A stretch of 59,147 nucleotides of DNA, taken from Pseudomonadota bacterium (GTDB lineage: Bacteria; Pseudomonadota; Gammaproteobacteria; Steroidobacterales; Steroidobacteraceae). The stretch is from assembly GCA_023433705.1 (NCBI GenBank), contig JAEYUC010000023.1, positions 1 to 59,147 of the forward strand, given 5' to 3'. The notes beneath the pieces are model-generated. The model did no database searches. It was not told the origin of the DNA and saw only the letters and a list, made by a program, of their open reading frames with translations. Position numbers and translations under genes: made by a program. Below, piece after piece: positions 42,559 to 51,529 of the stretch (positions are counted from its first letter, which is position 1; each line of letters begins with the position of its first letter).

Positions 42559-43119
42559 ATGCGCCAGCAGGAATACGGTTCGTCGTCGATCGACAAACTA
42601 CCGCACCCCGTCCCGGGCGCCGATTCGCTCACCACCGAGGAGCGCGGGCGCATCGACCGCTCCGGCGAGATCGCCGGCTGGGCGTCCGACGTCGCTGCGG
42701 AGGCGCGGCCCGGCGTGCCGCGCGACAAGGCGCCCGAGCTCGGGGCCGAGTCGCTGTACATCGACATCATTCCGCAGCACCCGACACACCGCATTCACAA
42801 GTCGACCGAACACGCGCGGTTGACGCCGGTGTTCGGCACGTCCTGTCCGCCGCGCGGACTGAGTGGGCGGATACGCGACATCGCATACCGCTTCAGCGAG
42901 GGACGCCTCGTTCGCTGGGTGACGCTGCTCGTCGCGGATCGCGTCGACGTCGTCGAAGGCGTGCTCGCGGATGTCGGCAGGCTGAGACCGCCGAACGTCG
43001 TCCGCGAAATGGGGCTCAGGAGCGAGTGGCGACACAACCGCACGCGGGTATACAAGGTGGCCGCGCTGACGGGCGCCGCCCTGGCCATCTACCTGCTCGC
43101 GAGGGCCAGGCGACGCTGA
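42559..43119 (+). CDS. Unknown protein with C-terminal membrane anchor
   Basis: 186 aa, GAGGAG upstream, 10 nt after the dehydrogenase stop. Charged and Pro-rich to about residue 90, including LYIDIIPQHPTHRIHKSTEHARLTPVFG. Then a region with RWVTLLVADRVDVVEGVLADVGRL, a double-basic stretch and a final helix (VAALTGAALAIYLLA) ending in RARRR. The order suggests a soluble domain tethered by its C-terminus to the inner membrane. I do not recognise a family. Context suggests a role beside the dehydrogenase or general envelope stress. Confidence 0.65.
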   Translation: MRQQEYGSSSIDKLPHPVPGADSLTTEERGRIDRSGEIAGWASDVAAEARPGVPRDKAPELGAESLYIDIIPQHPTHRIHKSTEHARLTPVFGTSCPPRGLSGRIRDIAYRFSEGRLVRWVTLLVADRVDVVEGVLADVGRLRPPNVVREMGLRSEWRHNRTRVYKVAALTGAALAIYLLARARRR

Positions 43120-43152
43120 GCCTTACGGGCCGGTCCGGCGTAACATCGCCGA

Positions 43153-43539
43153 ATGAAACCGTACGAACGAGATTTCCGCGTCGAAGGCAATTTGCTGCGC
43201 GTGACGCTCGCGGGTACCTATCCCAAGGAACGCCTCGAGGGACGCGCGAACGTATTCGATCCGCTCGTCGAAGCATGCCGGGATGACAAGTGCCGGGGGG
43301 CGGTCATCGACGCGCGCGAGCTGGACGTCGAGCTGGATACGCTCGAACAATTCCGCGCCGGCATGGATGCAGCCTCGCTGAACCAGTACGGTTTCTATGT
43401 CGCCTTCGTGGCGCGCCAGGAAATGCTCAGCGGATTCTTTCGCGACGTGCTGCACAACCGCGGCGCACTGGCCGCGACCTTCACCGACATGGATAGCGCG
43501 ATGAACTGGATTCGCGAGCGCGTTCCGGCCGGCGGCTGA
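43153..43539 (+). CDS. Small protein, possibly STAS/SpoIIAA-like
   Basis: 128 aa. The alternating strands and helices (RVTLAGTYPKERLEGRANVFDPLVEAC; RGAVIDARELDVELDTLEQFRAGMDAASL; YGFYVAFVARQEML; AATFTDMDSAMNWIRE) resemble the STAS/SpoIIAA-like domains found alone in many proteobacteria, including the late D-x-x-x-A-x-x-W-I motif. Function is unknown. No ribosome binding site is visible. The end E-R-V-P-A-G-G is encoded by GCGTTCCGGCCGG, which matches one arm and the centre of the dispersed palindrome; this may be a degraded copy or chance. It converges with the TonB-like gene. Confidence 0.7.
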   Translation: MKPYERDFRVEGNLLRVTLAGTYPKERLEGRANVFDPLVEACRDDKCRGAVIDARELDVELDTLEQFRAGMDAASLNQYGFYVAFVARQEMLSGFFRDVLHNRGALAATFTDMDSAMNWIRERVPAGG

Positions 43540-43548
43540 GTCCGGTAG

Positions 43549-44121
43549 TCAGCGCATCTTCAGGTCGAGCACGAACGGGAACTGCGACTTGCACGGCTTG
43601 CCGCTGCAGATCGCGGGCTTGTACTTCGCCATGAGGAGTACCGAGCCCGCGTAGTTGACCATCTCGTTCGCGTTGACGCCGCCGACGCCGCCCATGTCCG
43701 CCACTTCGGTCGCCTTGCCGTCCGGTCCGACCGTCACGACCAGGTTCAGCGTGCCGCGCGCCTTCACGATCTGCTGACCCTTCTTGATGCTGTTGAAGAT
43801 CGGCTTCAGCCCCTGGGCCGGGAAGGGTGGTTCGTCGCCGGGTGGCATCGACTCGTACAGCGCGTGCAGCTCCGCCCTTTCCTCGGGCGTGAATTCGCCA
43901 TATTTCTTGTTGAGCGGGATCTTCGAGTTCCACACGAGATCCTTGCGGATGATCGTGCCGGTCTTCGAGGTCGCTTCGTTCGTCAGGCGCGTCGCGCCGT
44001 TGCCAGCCGGGTTTCCGGCGCCATTGTTGGCGAGCGGGTTGTCCGTGGAAATCTGCGCCATCGCGCCGGTGGAGCCGCACGCGAGCAGTGCCGCGATCAA
44101 TCCCGTCTTGAACGTATTCAT
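43549..44121 (-). CDS. Periplasmic protein with TonB-type C-terminal domain
   Basis: 190 aa. The signal peptide MNTFKTGLIAALLACGSTGAMAQ is followed by a polar region (ISTDNPLANNGAGNPAGNGATRL). The last 90 residues fit the TonB C-terminal fold: ARGTLNLVVTVGPDGKATEVADMGGVGGV and SVLLMAKYKPAICSGKPCKSQFPFVLDLKMR. Unlike an energy-transducing TonB it lacks an uncleaved transmembrane anchor and a Pro-rich linker, so it probably does not couple to ExbB/ExbD itself. A Cys pair (CSGKPC) may form a disulfide. It is divergent from the CocE/NonD hydrolase. Confidence 0.78.
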   Translation of the reverse strand: MNTFKTGLIAALLACGSTGAMAQISTDNPLANNGAGNPAGNGATRLTNEATSKTGTIIRKDLVWNSKIPLNKKYGEFTPEERAELHALYESMPPGDEPPFPAQGLKPIFNSIKKGQQIVKARGTLNLVVTVGPDGKATEVADMGGVGGVNANEMVNYAGSVLLMAKYKPAICSGKPCKSQFPFVLDLKMR

Positions 44122-44199
44122 GTCCTGCCTCCCAGGAGCGAATCGGTTGCGAGTTTACCTGTTGAACCGGTAACCCGCGGACTCGTAGCCTTTCGGGCC

Positions 44200-46092
44200 A
44201 TGAAATACCTCCTGGCTTTGTTCTCCGCAACCGTCATTGCTCAAACTCCGCCCCCGGTCACGCCCATGACCCCGGACGTGGTCGAAAAATACGAACAGGT
44301 GCTGCCTTCGGCCGATTACATCCGCCGGGAGCTGATGGTGCCGATGCGCGACGGCGTGAAGCTCTACACCGTCGTCGTCATGAAGAAGGGGACGAAGAAC
44401 GCGCCGATCCTGCTCTCGCGCACGCCATACAACGCGACCCGCGCGACGAGCCGTGTAGCCAGTCAGCGCATCGTCGACATCCTCGAGGTCATGGATGCCG
44501 AGTTCGCCGAGGATGGTTACATCCGCGTGTACCAGGACATCCGCGGCATGTACAAATCCGAGGGCACCTGGGTCCTGAACCGGCCGCTGGCGGGGCCGCT
44601 CAACGACACCGGCATCGACGAATCGACCGACGCGTACGACACGATCGAGTGGCTCGTGAAGAACGTGCCGGAGGCGAACGGCAACGTCGGCGCCATCGGT
44701 TCGAGCTACCTGGGTTTCACGGCGTTGATGACGCTGATCAACCCCCACCCCGCACTCAAGGCGGTGATCGCGCAGAGCCCGATGGTGGACGGGTGGATGG
44801 GCGACGACTGGTTCCACTACGGCGCGTTCCGCATCAATTCGATCGGTTTCCCGCTGCAGCTGGGATTCAACAAGGGCAGGGGCGGCGGCGGATTCGCGCT
44901 CGGCGGCGGCGACGACTACACGACTTATCTCGAAGCCGGATCGGTCGGAGATTTCGTGAACAAGATGGGCGCGGGGCACGTGCCCGGCATCCGCAAGTTC
45001 CTCGAGAATCCGGCGTACACCGAGTTCTGGTCGCTGCAGGCGGTCGACAAGTGGCTGGCCGCGCGGCCGCACACCGTGCCCACGATGATCGTCGTCGGCC
45101 AGTGGGACCAGGAAGACAGTTACGGCGCGCCCGCCGTGTACCGCGCGCTCGAACCCAAGGACACGAACAACGACAAGGTCTCGTTCGTGATCGGCCCGTG
45201 GCGCCACTCGGGCTTCAACCACTACGGCTACGACCTGGGTCAGCTCACCTTCACCGGCGACACCGCGCTCGAGTGGCGCGTGAAGTACGCAAAGCCGTTC
45301 TTCGATCATCACCTGAAGGGCGCGCCGGATCCGAAGACGCCGCCCGTGCTCACGTACGCGACCGGCGCCAACCAGTGGAACGTGTCGCCGCGCTGGCCGA
45401 TGGGCAGCCCGAAGCCTATCTACCTCGCCGCGAACGGCGTCGCGACCTTCGAGAAGCCGAAGGCGGCCGGACGCGAGGAATACGTGAGCGATCCGGCGAA
45501 GCCGGTGCCTTTCCTGCCGCGGCCGATCGACATGAGCGATGCGACCCAGTGGAAGCCTTGGCTCGTGCACGACCAGCGTTTCGTCACCGGACGTCCCGAC
45601 GTCGCGGTGTGGACCAGCGCGCCGCTCGACGAGGCCGTTCACATCATGGGCGCGCCCGAGGTCGAACTGTTTGCCGCGACCACGGGCACGGACAGCGACT
45701 GGGTCGTGAAGCTCATCGACGTGTATCCGAACGACGTGCCCGAGCCCGCGTCGCAGGGCGCGAAGCCGTCGATGGCGGGATTCGAGCTGCCGGTCGGCAT
45801 CGAGATCTTCCGCGGACGTTACCTCAAGAGTTTCGCGCAGCCCGCGCCGCTCAAGCCCAACAAGGTGGAGCATTACACGTGGAAGTTGCCGGACGTGGAC
45901 CACGTTTTCCTGCCGGGTCACCGGATCATGGTGCAGGTGCAGTCGACGCTGTTCCCGCTCTACGACCGCAACCCGCAGACCTATGTCGAGAACATCTTCC
46001 GCGCGAAGCCGGGCGACTACAAAAAGGCGACGCAGAGCGTGTGGTTTGGCGGTGCGACGCCCAGCGCGGTGGTGTTACCCGTGGCTCCCTGA
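44200..46092 (+). CDS. CocE/NonD family hydrolase
   Basis: 630 aa from MKYLLALFSATVIAQTPPPVTPM, a signal peptide. The X-Pro dipeptidyl-peptidase S15-like domain has PMRDGVKLYTVVVMKKG near 50, the conserved YQDIRGMYKSEGTW near 108 and the nucleophile elbow in VGAIGSSYLGFTAL near 166-179. The acid and His follow, in GQWDQEDSYG and IGPWRHSGFNHYG. The C-terminal jelly-roll (from about 430) has the pattern ends in LPGHRIMVQVQSTLFPLYDRNPQT. Such enzymes hydrolyse esters or peptides in the periplasm, for example glutaryl or alpha-amino acid esters. The substrate is not predictable. An RDD protein gene follows. Confidence 0.9.
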   Translation: MKYLLALFSATVIAQTPPPVTPMTPDVVEKYEQVLPSADYIRRELMVPMRDGVKLYTVVVMKKGTKNAPILLSRTPYNATRATSRVASQRIVDILEVMDAEFAEDGYIRVYQDIRGMYKSEGTWVLNRPLAGPLNDTGIDESTDAYDTIEWLVKNVPEANGNVGAIGSSYLGFTALMTLINPHPALKAVIAQSPMVDGWMGDDWFHYGAFRINSIGFPLQLGFNKGRGGGGFALGGGDDYTTYLEAGSVGDFVNKMGAGHVPGIRKFLENPAYTEFWSLQAVDKWLAARPHTVPTMIVVGQWDQEDSYGAPAVYRALEPKDTNNDKVSFVIGPWRHSGFNHYGYDLGQLTFTGDTALEWRVKYAKPFFDHHLKGAPDPKTPPVLTYATGANQWNVSPRWPMGSPKPIYLAANGVATFEKPKAAGREEYVSDPAKPVPFLPRPIDMSDATQWKPWLVHDQRFVTGRPDVAVWTSAPLDEAVHIMGAPEVELFAATTGTDSDWVVKLIDVYPNDVPEPASQGAKPSMAGFELPVGIEIFRGRYLKSFAQPAPLKPNKVEHYTWKLPDVDHVFLPGHRIMVQVQSTLFPLYDRNPQTYVENIFRAKPGDYKKATQSVWFGGATPSAVVLPVAP

Positions 46093-46138
46093 GTCCAGTT
46101 AGACTCCGGGCAGTCGGGGAGTGGGGAGAAGAAGAACG

Positions 46139-47098
46139 ATGAATACCCAGCTGACTACCGGGGCGGCCGCAGGCCCGATCGAAATCTCCGGATTCTGGAG
46201 ACGGCTGGGCGCGCTCGTGATCGACGTGATCCTGATCGGCCTGGTCGGTGCCGGGCTGGGGCTCGTTCTCTACGACACGTTCGCGAGGCTCGGCGTATGG
46301 GGCCGCCTGGTCGGTTTCGCGATCGCGCTGGCGTACTTCGGGGTCATGAACTCGAAGCTGTGCCGTGGTCAGACCGTCGGCAAGCGACTCGTGGACATCA
46401 AGGTAGTCGGCGCCGACGGCGCCACGTTGCCGGTGCACAAGTCGCTGCTGCGCTTCACCGTGCTCGGGATACCGTGGTTCCTGAACGGCGCGGCGTTTCC
46501 CGCCGATTTCGTGTCTTCGCCGCTCATGTACCTGCTTTCGCTGGGCGTATTCGGTTTGGGACTGGCGATCATCTATCTATATATCTTCAACCGGTCGACC
46601 CGGCAGTCGTTGCACGACCTGGTCGTCGGCTCGTACGTGGTCAGGGTGCCGGCGGAAGGCGCGATCGCGCCGGCGCCGGTGTGGGGCGTGCACAAGCTCG
46701 TCGTCGGCGTCGTCCTCGTCGCGGCGGCGGTCGCGCCGTACTTCACGATGAATCTCGCCGCCAACTCCGAGCTCTTCGCGTCGTTGATGCAGGCCTACAA
46801 GGCGGTGAACGCGGTGCCGGGAGTCGTCGTCGCCACCGTGAACAAGGGCGAGACGTTCGGCAGCGGCGCGAACTCGACCTATCTACAGGTCACGGCGTTC
46901 ATCGCCGAGCCGCGGGTCCAGGACCCGGCGCTGGCGAAGCAGCTGGCGAAGGCCGCACTCGACGCCGAACCTTCGTACATGGAGCTCGACGTCGTGCAGG
47001 TCGTGCTGGCGCGCGGCTTCGACATCGGCATCGCCTCGGCCCACACCAGCATGAACTACAACGACTCGCCCGCGGGATGGGCCGCGGATGCCCGTTAG
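46139..47098 (+). CDS. RDD family membrane protein
   Basis: 319 aa from the ATG of MNTQLTTGAAAGPIEISG, with GGAGAA upstream. The RDD domain spans residues 18-170: WRRLGALVIDVILIGLVG, then GQTVGKRLVDIKVVGADG and the helical closing RQSLHDLVVGSYVV. It carries the Arg-Asp-Asp-like polar residues that name the family. A further helix (KLVVGVVLVAAAVAPYF) leads to an extracytoplasmic domain of about 110 residues without known family. RDD proteins may be ion exchangers or envelope sensors. The gene is 46 nt behind CocE/NonD and converges with the tannase-like gene. Confidence 0.82.
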   Translation: MNTQLTTGAAAGPIEISGFWRRLGALVIDVILIGLVGAGLGLVLYDTFARLGVWGRLVGFAIALAYFGVMNSKLCRGQTVGKRLVDIKVVGADGATLPVHKSLLRFTVLGIPWFLNGAAFPADFVSSPLMYLLSLGVFGLGLAIIYLYIFNRSTRQSLHDLVVGSYVVRVPAEGAIAPAPVWGVHKLVVGVVLVAAAVAPYFTMNLAANSELFASLMQAYKAVNAVPGVVVATVNKGETFGSGANSTYLQVTAFIAEPRVQDPALAKQLAKAALDAEPSYMELDVVQVVLARGFDIGIASAHTSMNYNDSPAGWAADAR

Positions 47099-47104
47099 CG
47101 GTAC

Positions 47105-48583
47105 TTATTCCGCGCAGGTGTAGTTAGCCGCGTCGCGCGCATCGCCCGAACCGGAGTACTTCGCGTAAGCCGGATGCGGGCACAGCGGGCGGCTCTCGCC
47201 CGGCGCGGAGGCGCCCGTGGCGATCACGCGCTCCGGCGCGCGGTCATTTTCGACCCAGTCGACGACCGCGCTCAGGAGATCGATCCGGTCGAGCGTGCGC
47301 GCGCCGCCGCCGCAATGGCCCATGCCGGGCACGAGGAACAGCCGGCTCCAGTCGCGCAACGGCACTTCGGCATTGTCGCGGCCGAGCTCTTCGTAGTACC
47401 GCACGCTCTCCTGCGCGGAGAACCACGGGTCGCTCACGCCGTGCGCGAAGACCAGCTTGCCACCCTGGCCGCGGAAAGTGCTGAGATTGGTCCAGGCGCT
47501 CGTGTCGCCCACCATCGCGCGCGCGTCCATCGCCGCGGCCGCGGCGGCATCCACGTCGAAAGTCGCGCCGACGGGGGCGCCCTCGGGAATGACGGGCCCG
47601 ACCAGGATTCCGGGCAGGCCCTGCGTGTTCGCGATGCCGGTGTCCCAGAAATATCCGGGATAAACCTGCCGGCCTGCCGCGGTGCGCGGCCCCTGCATAA
47701 CGGTGCGGATCGCGGCCACCTTGGCGGGCGCCAGCGCGAGCGTGCCCGGATCGAAATCGCACTTGTGAGGCGCGAAGATCAGTCCGTCCTTGCTCCCGTC
47801 GAGCGCGTCGCAGCGTTCGAGCACGCCATCGACGACGAGTTTGCGCTCGGCTTCGTCCAGGCGTCCCGCCGCGTTCAGCGCCACGGTCGCGTGGCGCAGC
47901 CCGAGGTTCGAGAAGCTGGTGCGCGCCGCGGGCGCGACCGCGACGATGCCCTGGTAGTAGTTAGGGAAGCGCTGCGACATCATCATCGCCTCGCGCCCGC
48001 CCGTGGAGCAGCCGACGAAGTAGGCGTGTTGCTGCGGCTTTCCGTAGTGCTGCCGGACGATGGCCTTGGCGACGACGGTAACTTCGGCCACGGCCTGGTA
48101 CAGGAAATCCAGCGAGGCCTGCTGATCGCGGAAGAAACTGCCGTCGAAACCGGTGGACTGATGTCCGGAGTCCGTGCTCGCGACCGCGAAGCCGCGCAGC
48201 AGGGCGGAACGTTCGCCCGCGTAGCCGCCGCCGAGCGGCGGCTGCACGCTGCCGTTCAATCCGCCGCCGCCCTGGAAGAGGAAGCGTCCGTTCCAGTCCG
48301 TCGGCAGCGCCACGGCGAATCCGATGCCGTATGGCTTGCCGTCACGGCCCGTGCGTTCGTCGATCACGCCGTCGACGCGGCAGTGTTCGGGCAGCGCGGG
48401 CGTGACACCGGGCGCGGAGGCGGAGACGAGCTTCGCCGCGCGGACGACCACGCGATGTTCGGCCATCGAGAATTTCGCGAGCGATGCGCAGGGCTGCGCT
48501 GCCCTGGCGTGTGACGACGCGCCGATGGCTAGAACGATACAGAAGAATAAGTACGCCGAAGCGTGCAGGGAGACTTTGCGCAT
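47105..48583 (-). CDS. Tannase/feruloyl-esterase family hydrolase
   Basis: 492 aa with signal peptide MRKVSLHASAYLFFCIVLAIGASSHARAA. Tannase-type alpha/beta hydrolase: PTDWNGRFLFQGGGGLNGSV near 92-111, ALLRGFAVASTDSGHQST near 125, the nucleophile in YFVGCSTGGREAMMMSQRFP near 188-206, and the Cys pair that brackets the catalytic residues in family members. The acid and His come later (VSDPWFSAQE; GMGHCGGGA). It splits ester-linked phenolic acids from plant polysaccharides or gallotannins after export. This fits the neighbouring xylan-type enzymes and supports a plant-polymer niche. Confidence 0.9.
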   Translation of the reverse strand: MRKVSLHASAYLFFCIVLAIGASSHARAAQPCASLAKFSMAEHRVVVRAAKLVSASAPGVTPALPEHCRVDGVIDERTGRDGKPYGIGFAVALPTDWNGRFLFQGGGGLNGSVQPPLGGGYAGERSALLRGFAVASTDSGHQSTGFDGSFFRDQQASLDFLYQAVAEVTVVAKAIVRQHYGKPQQHAYFVGCSTGGREAMMMSQRFPNYYQGIVAVAPAARTSFSNLGLRHATVALNAAGRLDEAERKLVVDGVLERCDALDGSKDGLIFAPHKCDFDPGTLALAPAKVAAIRTVMQGPRTAAGRQVYPGYFWDTGIANTQGLPGILVGPVIPEGAPVGATFDVDAAAAAAMDARAMVGDTSAWTNLSTFRGQGGKLVFAHGVSDPWFSAQESVRYYEELGRDNAEVPLRDWSRLFLVPGMGHCGGGARTLDRIDLLSAVVDWVENDRAPERVIATGASAPGESRPLCPHPAYAKYSGSGDARDAANYTCAE

Positions 48584-48638
48584 GAGGGAATGCTAGGGTA
48601 ACGGTCGCAAACACGCGAGTCTTCCAAGGGGGGAATTT

Positions 48639-49901
48639 GTGGCTTTGATCCGCCAGATCTGGGCGATGCGTTGGTGGATGATCGGATTGATCACCATCGG
48701 CACCGTCTTCAACTATCTCACCCGCGCGATTCTCGGCGTGGTCATCACCCAGGACGCGTTCACGGCGGACGTCGGCGTCACCGAAAAGGAATATTCCTGG
48801 GTCACGGCGTTTTTCCAGGCAGGCCTGCTGCTGCAGCCCGTCGCCGGATACATCATGGATGTCATCGGCCTGAAAGTGGGCTTCGGCCTGTTCGCGGCGG
48901 CATGGGCCGTGCTGACGGCGCTGCATGGCGCGGCCATGAACTGGCAGATGCTGGCGGTCATGCGCGGCCTGATGGGATTCGCCGAAGGCACGGCGCAACC
49001 CGGCGGCATGAAAGCCGTCGCCGAATGGTTTCCCGCGAAGGAGCGCGGTTTCGCCGCGGGCTTCTACAACATCGGCGCGTCGTTCGGTCCGATGCTGGCC
49101 GCGCCGCTCGTGGCCTGGGCCATCCTGTTCCACAGCTGGCGCCTCGCGTTCGTCATCGCGGGCGGCGCGGCGCTCGTGTGGGTCGCGATGTGGTTCAAGT
49201 TCTACTACTCGCCCAAGCAGCATCCGACGCTTTCGGCGAAGGAGCGCGAGTACATCGAGGCCAACCAGGAGGCTCACCTGGCCGCGGTCGAGGCGAAGCC
49301 TTCGATCGGGAGCCTGCTCAAGCAGCGCAACACCTGGGGTATCGCGATACCGCGCCTGCTCGCGGATCCGACCTGGGGCACGTTGAATTTCTGGATGCCG
49401 CTGTATCTCGCGACCGAGCGCGGCTGGGACATCAAGCAGCTCGCCCTGTTTGCCTGGATGCCGTTCCTGACCGCGGATCTCGGCTCCATGACCGGACCGA
49501 CCATCGCCTACTGGATGCAGCGGCGCGGGATCAGTCTCATCAACGCGCGGCGCATCGCGTTCTCCGTCGGCGCGCTCCTGATGACCTCGATGATATTCGT
49601 CGCGAAAGTGCAGAGCCCCTACATGGCGCTGGCGCTGTTGTGCCTCGGCGGATTCGCGCACCAGACGCTTTCGATCACGGTCATCACGATGTCGTCGGAC
49701 CTGTTCCGCAAGAACGAAGTCGCGACGGTCGCGGGCATCGCCGGCTTCTGCGGCAACATGGGCGTGCTCCTGTTCACGCTGGTGGTGGGCGGGCTCGTGA
49801 AGACCATCGGTTATGACCCGTTCTTCGTGGCGCTGGCCCTGTTCGACATCCTCGGCGCCATCTGGCTCTGGACCGTAGTTAGAGAACCCAAGACGACATG
49901 A
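48639..49901 (+). CDS. MFS transporter, hexuronate/anion:cation symporter type
   Basis: 420 aa from a GTG, with AAGGGGGG before it. Twelve transmembrane helices are visible. The opening MRWWMIGLITIGTVFNYLTRAILGV and the loop QDAFTADVGVTEKEYSWVTAFFQAGLLLQPVAGYIMDVIGLKVGF are typical of the ExuT/anion:cation symporter family. FAEGTAQPGGMKAVAEWFPAKERGFAAGFYNIGASFG near 118-152 is its most conserved block. It would import glucuronate or galacturonate or their oligomers with protons. The last bases overlap the xylosidase start by 4 nt (ATGA). Confidence 0.9.
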   Translation: MALIRQIWAMRWWMIGLITIGTVFNYLTRAILGVVITQDAFTADVGVTEKEYSWVTAFFQAGLLLQPVAGYIMDVIGLKVGFGLFAAAWAVLTALHGAAMNWQMLAVMRGLMGFAEGTAQPGGMKAVAEWFPAKERGFAAGFYNIGASFGPMLAAPLVAWAILFHSWRLAFVIAGGAALVWVAMWFKFYYSPKQHPTLSAKEREYIEANQEAHLAAVEAKPSIGSLLKQRNTWGIAIPRLLADPTWGTLNFWMPLYLATERGWDIKQLALFAWMPFLTADLGSMTGPTIAYWMQRRGISLINARRIAFSVGALLMTSMIFVAKVQSPYMALALLCLGGFAHQTLSITVITMSSDLFRKNEVATVAGIAGFCGNMGVLLFTLVVGGLVKTIGYDPFFVALALFDILGAIWLWTVVREPKTT

Positions 49902-51520
49902 TCCGCAATCCGATCCTGACGGGATTCAATCCCGACCCGTCGATCGTCCGCGTGGGCGACGACTATTACATCGCGACCTCCACGTTCGAGTGGTACCCGG
50001 GCGTGCAGATCCACCACTCGCGCGACCTCAAACACTGGCGGCTGCTCACGCGGCCGCTGAACCGCCCGAGCCAGCTCGACATGCTGGGCGATCCGGACTC
50101 GTGCGGCGTCTGGGCGCCATGCCTCACGTACAGCGACGGACTCTTCTGGCTCATCTACACGGACGTGAAGCGTTACGGCCGCACCACCGTCGGCGGCGCG
50201 TCGGGTGCGTCGCTGCGCGACTTCCACAACTACCTCGTGACCTGTCCGACCATCGACGGCGAGTGGTCCGATGCCGTGTATCTCAACAGAAGCGGTTTCG
50301 ATCCGTCGCTGTTCCACGATGACGATGGCCGCAAGTACCTGGTGAACCAGCTCTGGGATCACCGCCCCGGCCGCAACCGTTTCAACGGCATCGTGCTGCA
50401 GGAGTACTCGCACGAGCAGCGCAGGCTGATCGGCGAGCGCAAGAACATCTTCCCGGGCACGTCCATCGGGTTCACCGAGGCGCCGCATCTCTACAAGCGC
50501 AACGGCTGGTACTACCTGATCACGGCCGAGGGCGGCACGGGCTGGGGCCACGCCATGACGATGGCGCGCTCGCGTTCGCTGACCGGGCCGTACGAACTGC
50601 ATCCCGACAAGTACATCGTCACCGCGCGCGAGCGTCCCGATGCGCCGTTGCAACGCGCCGGCCACGGCGACCTCGTGGAAACGCAGGCCGGCGACACGTA
50701 TGCCGTCTATCTATGCGGACGGCCGCTGCACAACCGCGGGCGCTGCGTGCTCGGACGCGAAACCGCGATCCAGAAGATGGTCTGGGGCAGCGACGACTGG
50801 CTGCGCACGCGGGACGGCAGCGGCGCGCCCGAGCTCGAGACGCCGCGGCCGACCTTGCCCGAGGCGCCATTTCCGGCATCGCAGGCGCGCGAGGATTTCG
50901 ATCGCAAGGAACTGCCGATCCATTTCCAGTGGCTGCGTTCGCCATATCCCGCGGAGCTGTTCTCGCTGGGCGAACGCCCCGGCTTCCTGCGCCTGTTCGG
51001 CCGCGAAACCATCGGCAGCCAGTTCCGCCAGTCGCTGGTGGCGCGCCGCCAGCAGGCGCATTGCTACACGGCGATCACGGCCATGGAGTTCGATCCCGAG
51101 CATTACCAGCAGGCCGCGGGCCTGGTCTGTTACTACAACTCGTCGAAGTTCCACTATCTGCATGTGTCGCACGACGAGACGCTGGGACGTCACGTGCGCG
51201 TCATGACGTGTACGCCCGACTCGCCGCAATCCGATGCGTTCACGACGCCGATCCCGGTCCCGAAGGGCCGGATCGAACTGCGCGTGGACGTGGATTACGA
51301 GCGGCTGCGGTTCGCGTACCGCGTGGACGGCGACTGGAAATACCTGCCCGAGCTCTTCGACGCGAGCATCCTCTCCGACGAAGCGACGACGCCCGGCGCG
51401 CCCAACTTCACCGGCGCGTTCGTCGGCATGGCGTGCCAGGACGTCTCGGGCACCGCGCGCCCCGCGGACTTCGACTGGTTCGAATACCGCGAGCGGGAGT
51501 ACCAGCGCTCCGTCGGATGA
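49898..51520 (+). CDS. xynB: GH43 beta-xylosidase
   Basis: 540 aa, no signal peptide, so intracellular. The GH43 catalytic set is GFNPDPSIVRVGDDYYIATST (general-base Asp near 13), SGFDPSLFHDDDGRKYLVNQ (Asp near 128) and SIGFTEAPHLYKRNGWYYLITAEGG (general-acid Glu near 190). From about 330 on follows the GH43 C-terminal beta-sandwich with the SQFRQSLVARRQQAHCYTAITAMEFDP block. Length and lack of export match enzymes that trim imported xylo-oligosaccharides. It is translationally coupled to the hexuronate-type transporter, suggesting uptake and cleavage of (glucurono)xylan fragments. Confidence 0.93.
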   Translation: MIRNPILTGFNPDPSIVRVGDDYYIATSTFEWYPGVQIHHSRDLKHWRLLTRPLNRPSQLDMLGDPDSCGVWAPCLTYSDGLFWLIYTDVKRYGRTTVGGASGASLRDFHNYLVTCPTIDGEWSDAVYLNRSGFDPSLFHDDDGRKYLVNQLWDHRPGRNRFNGIVLQEYSHEQRRLIGERKNIFPGTSIGFTEAPHLYKRNGWYYLITAEGGTGWGHAMTMARSRSLTGPYELHPDKYIVTARERPDAPLQRAGHGDLVETQAGDTYAVYLCGRPLHNRGRCVLGRETAIQKMVWGSDDWLRTRDGSGAPELETPRPTLPEAPFPASQAREDFDRKELPIHFQWLRSPYPAELFSLGERPGFLRLFGRETIGSQFRQSLVARRQQAHCYTAITAMEFDPEHYQQAAGLVCYYNSSKFHYLHVSHDETLGRHVRVMTCTPDSPQSDAFTTPIPVPKGRIELRVDVDYERLRFAYRVDGDWKYLPELFDASILSDEATTPGAPNFTGAFVGMACQDVSGTARPADFDWFEYREREYQRSVG

Positions 51521-51529
51521 GTTGTCCGC

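Noticed and set aside
43520..43537. GCGTTCCGGCCGG followed by CGGCT, encoding E-R-V-P-A-G-G at a gene end
   Set aside because: Only one arm and the centre match the dispersed palindrome. A degraded copy is possible, as the position at a gene end fits, but chance cannot be excluded in GC-rich DNA.
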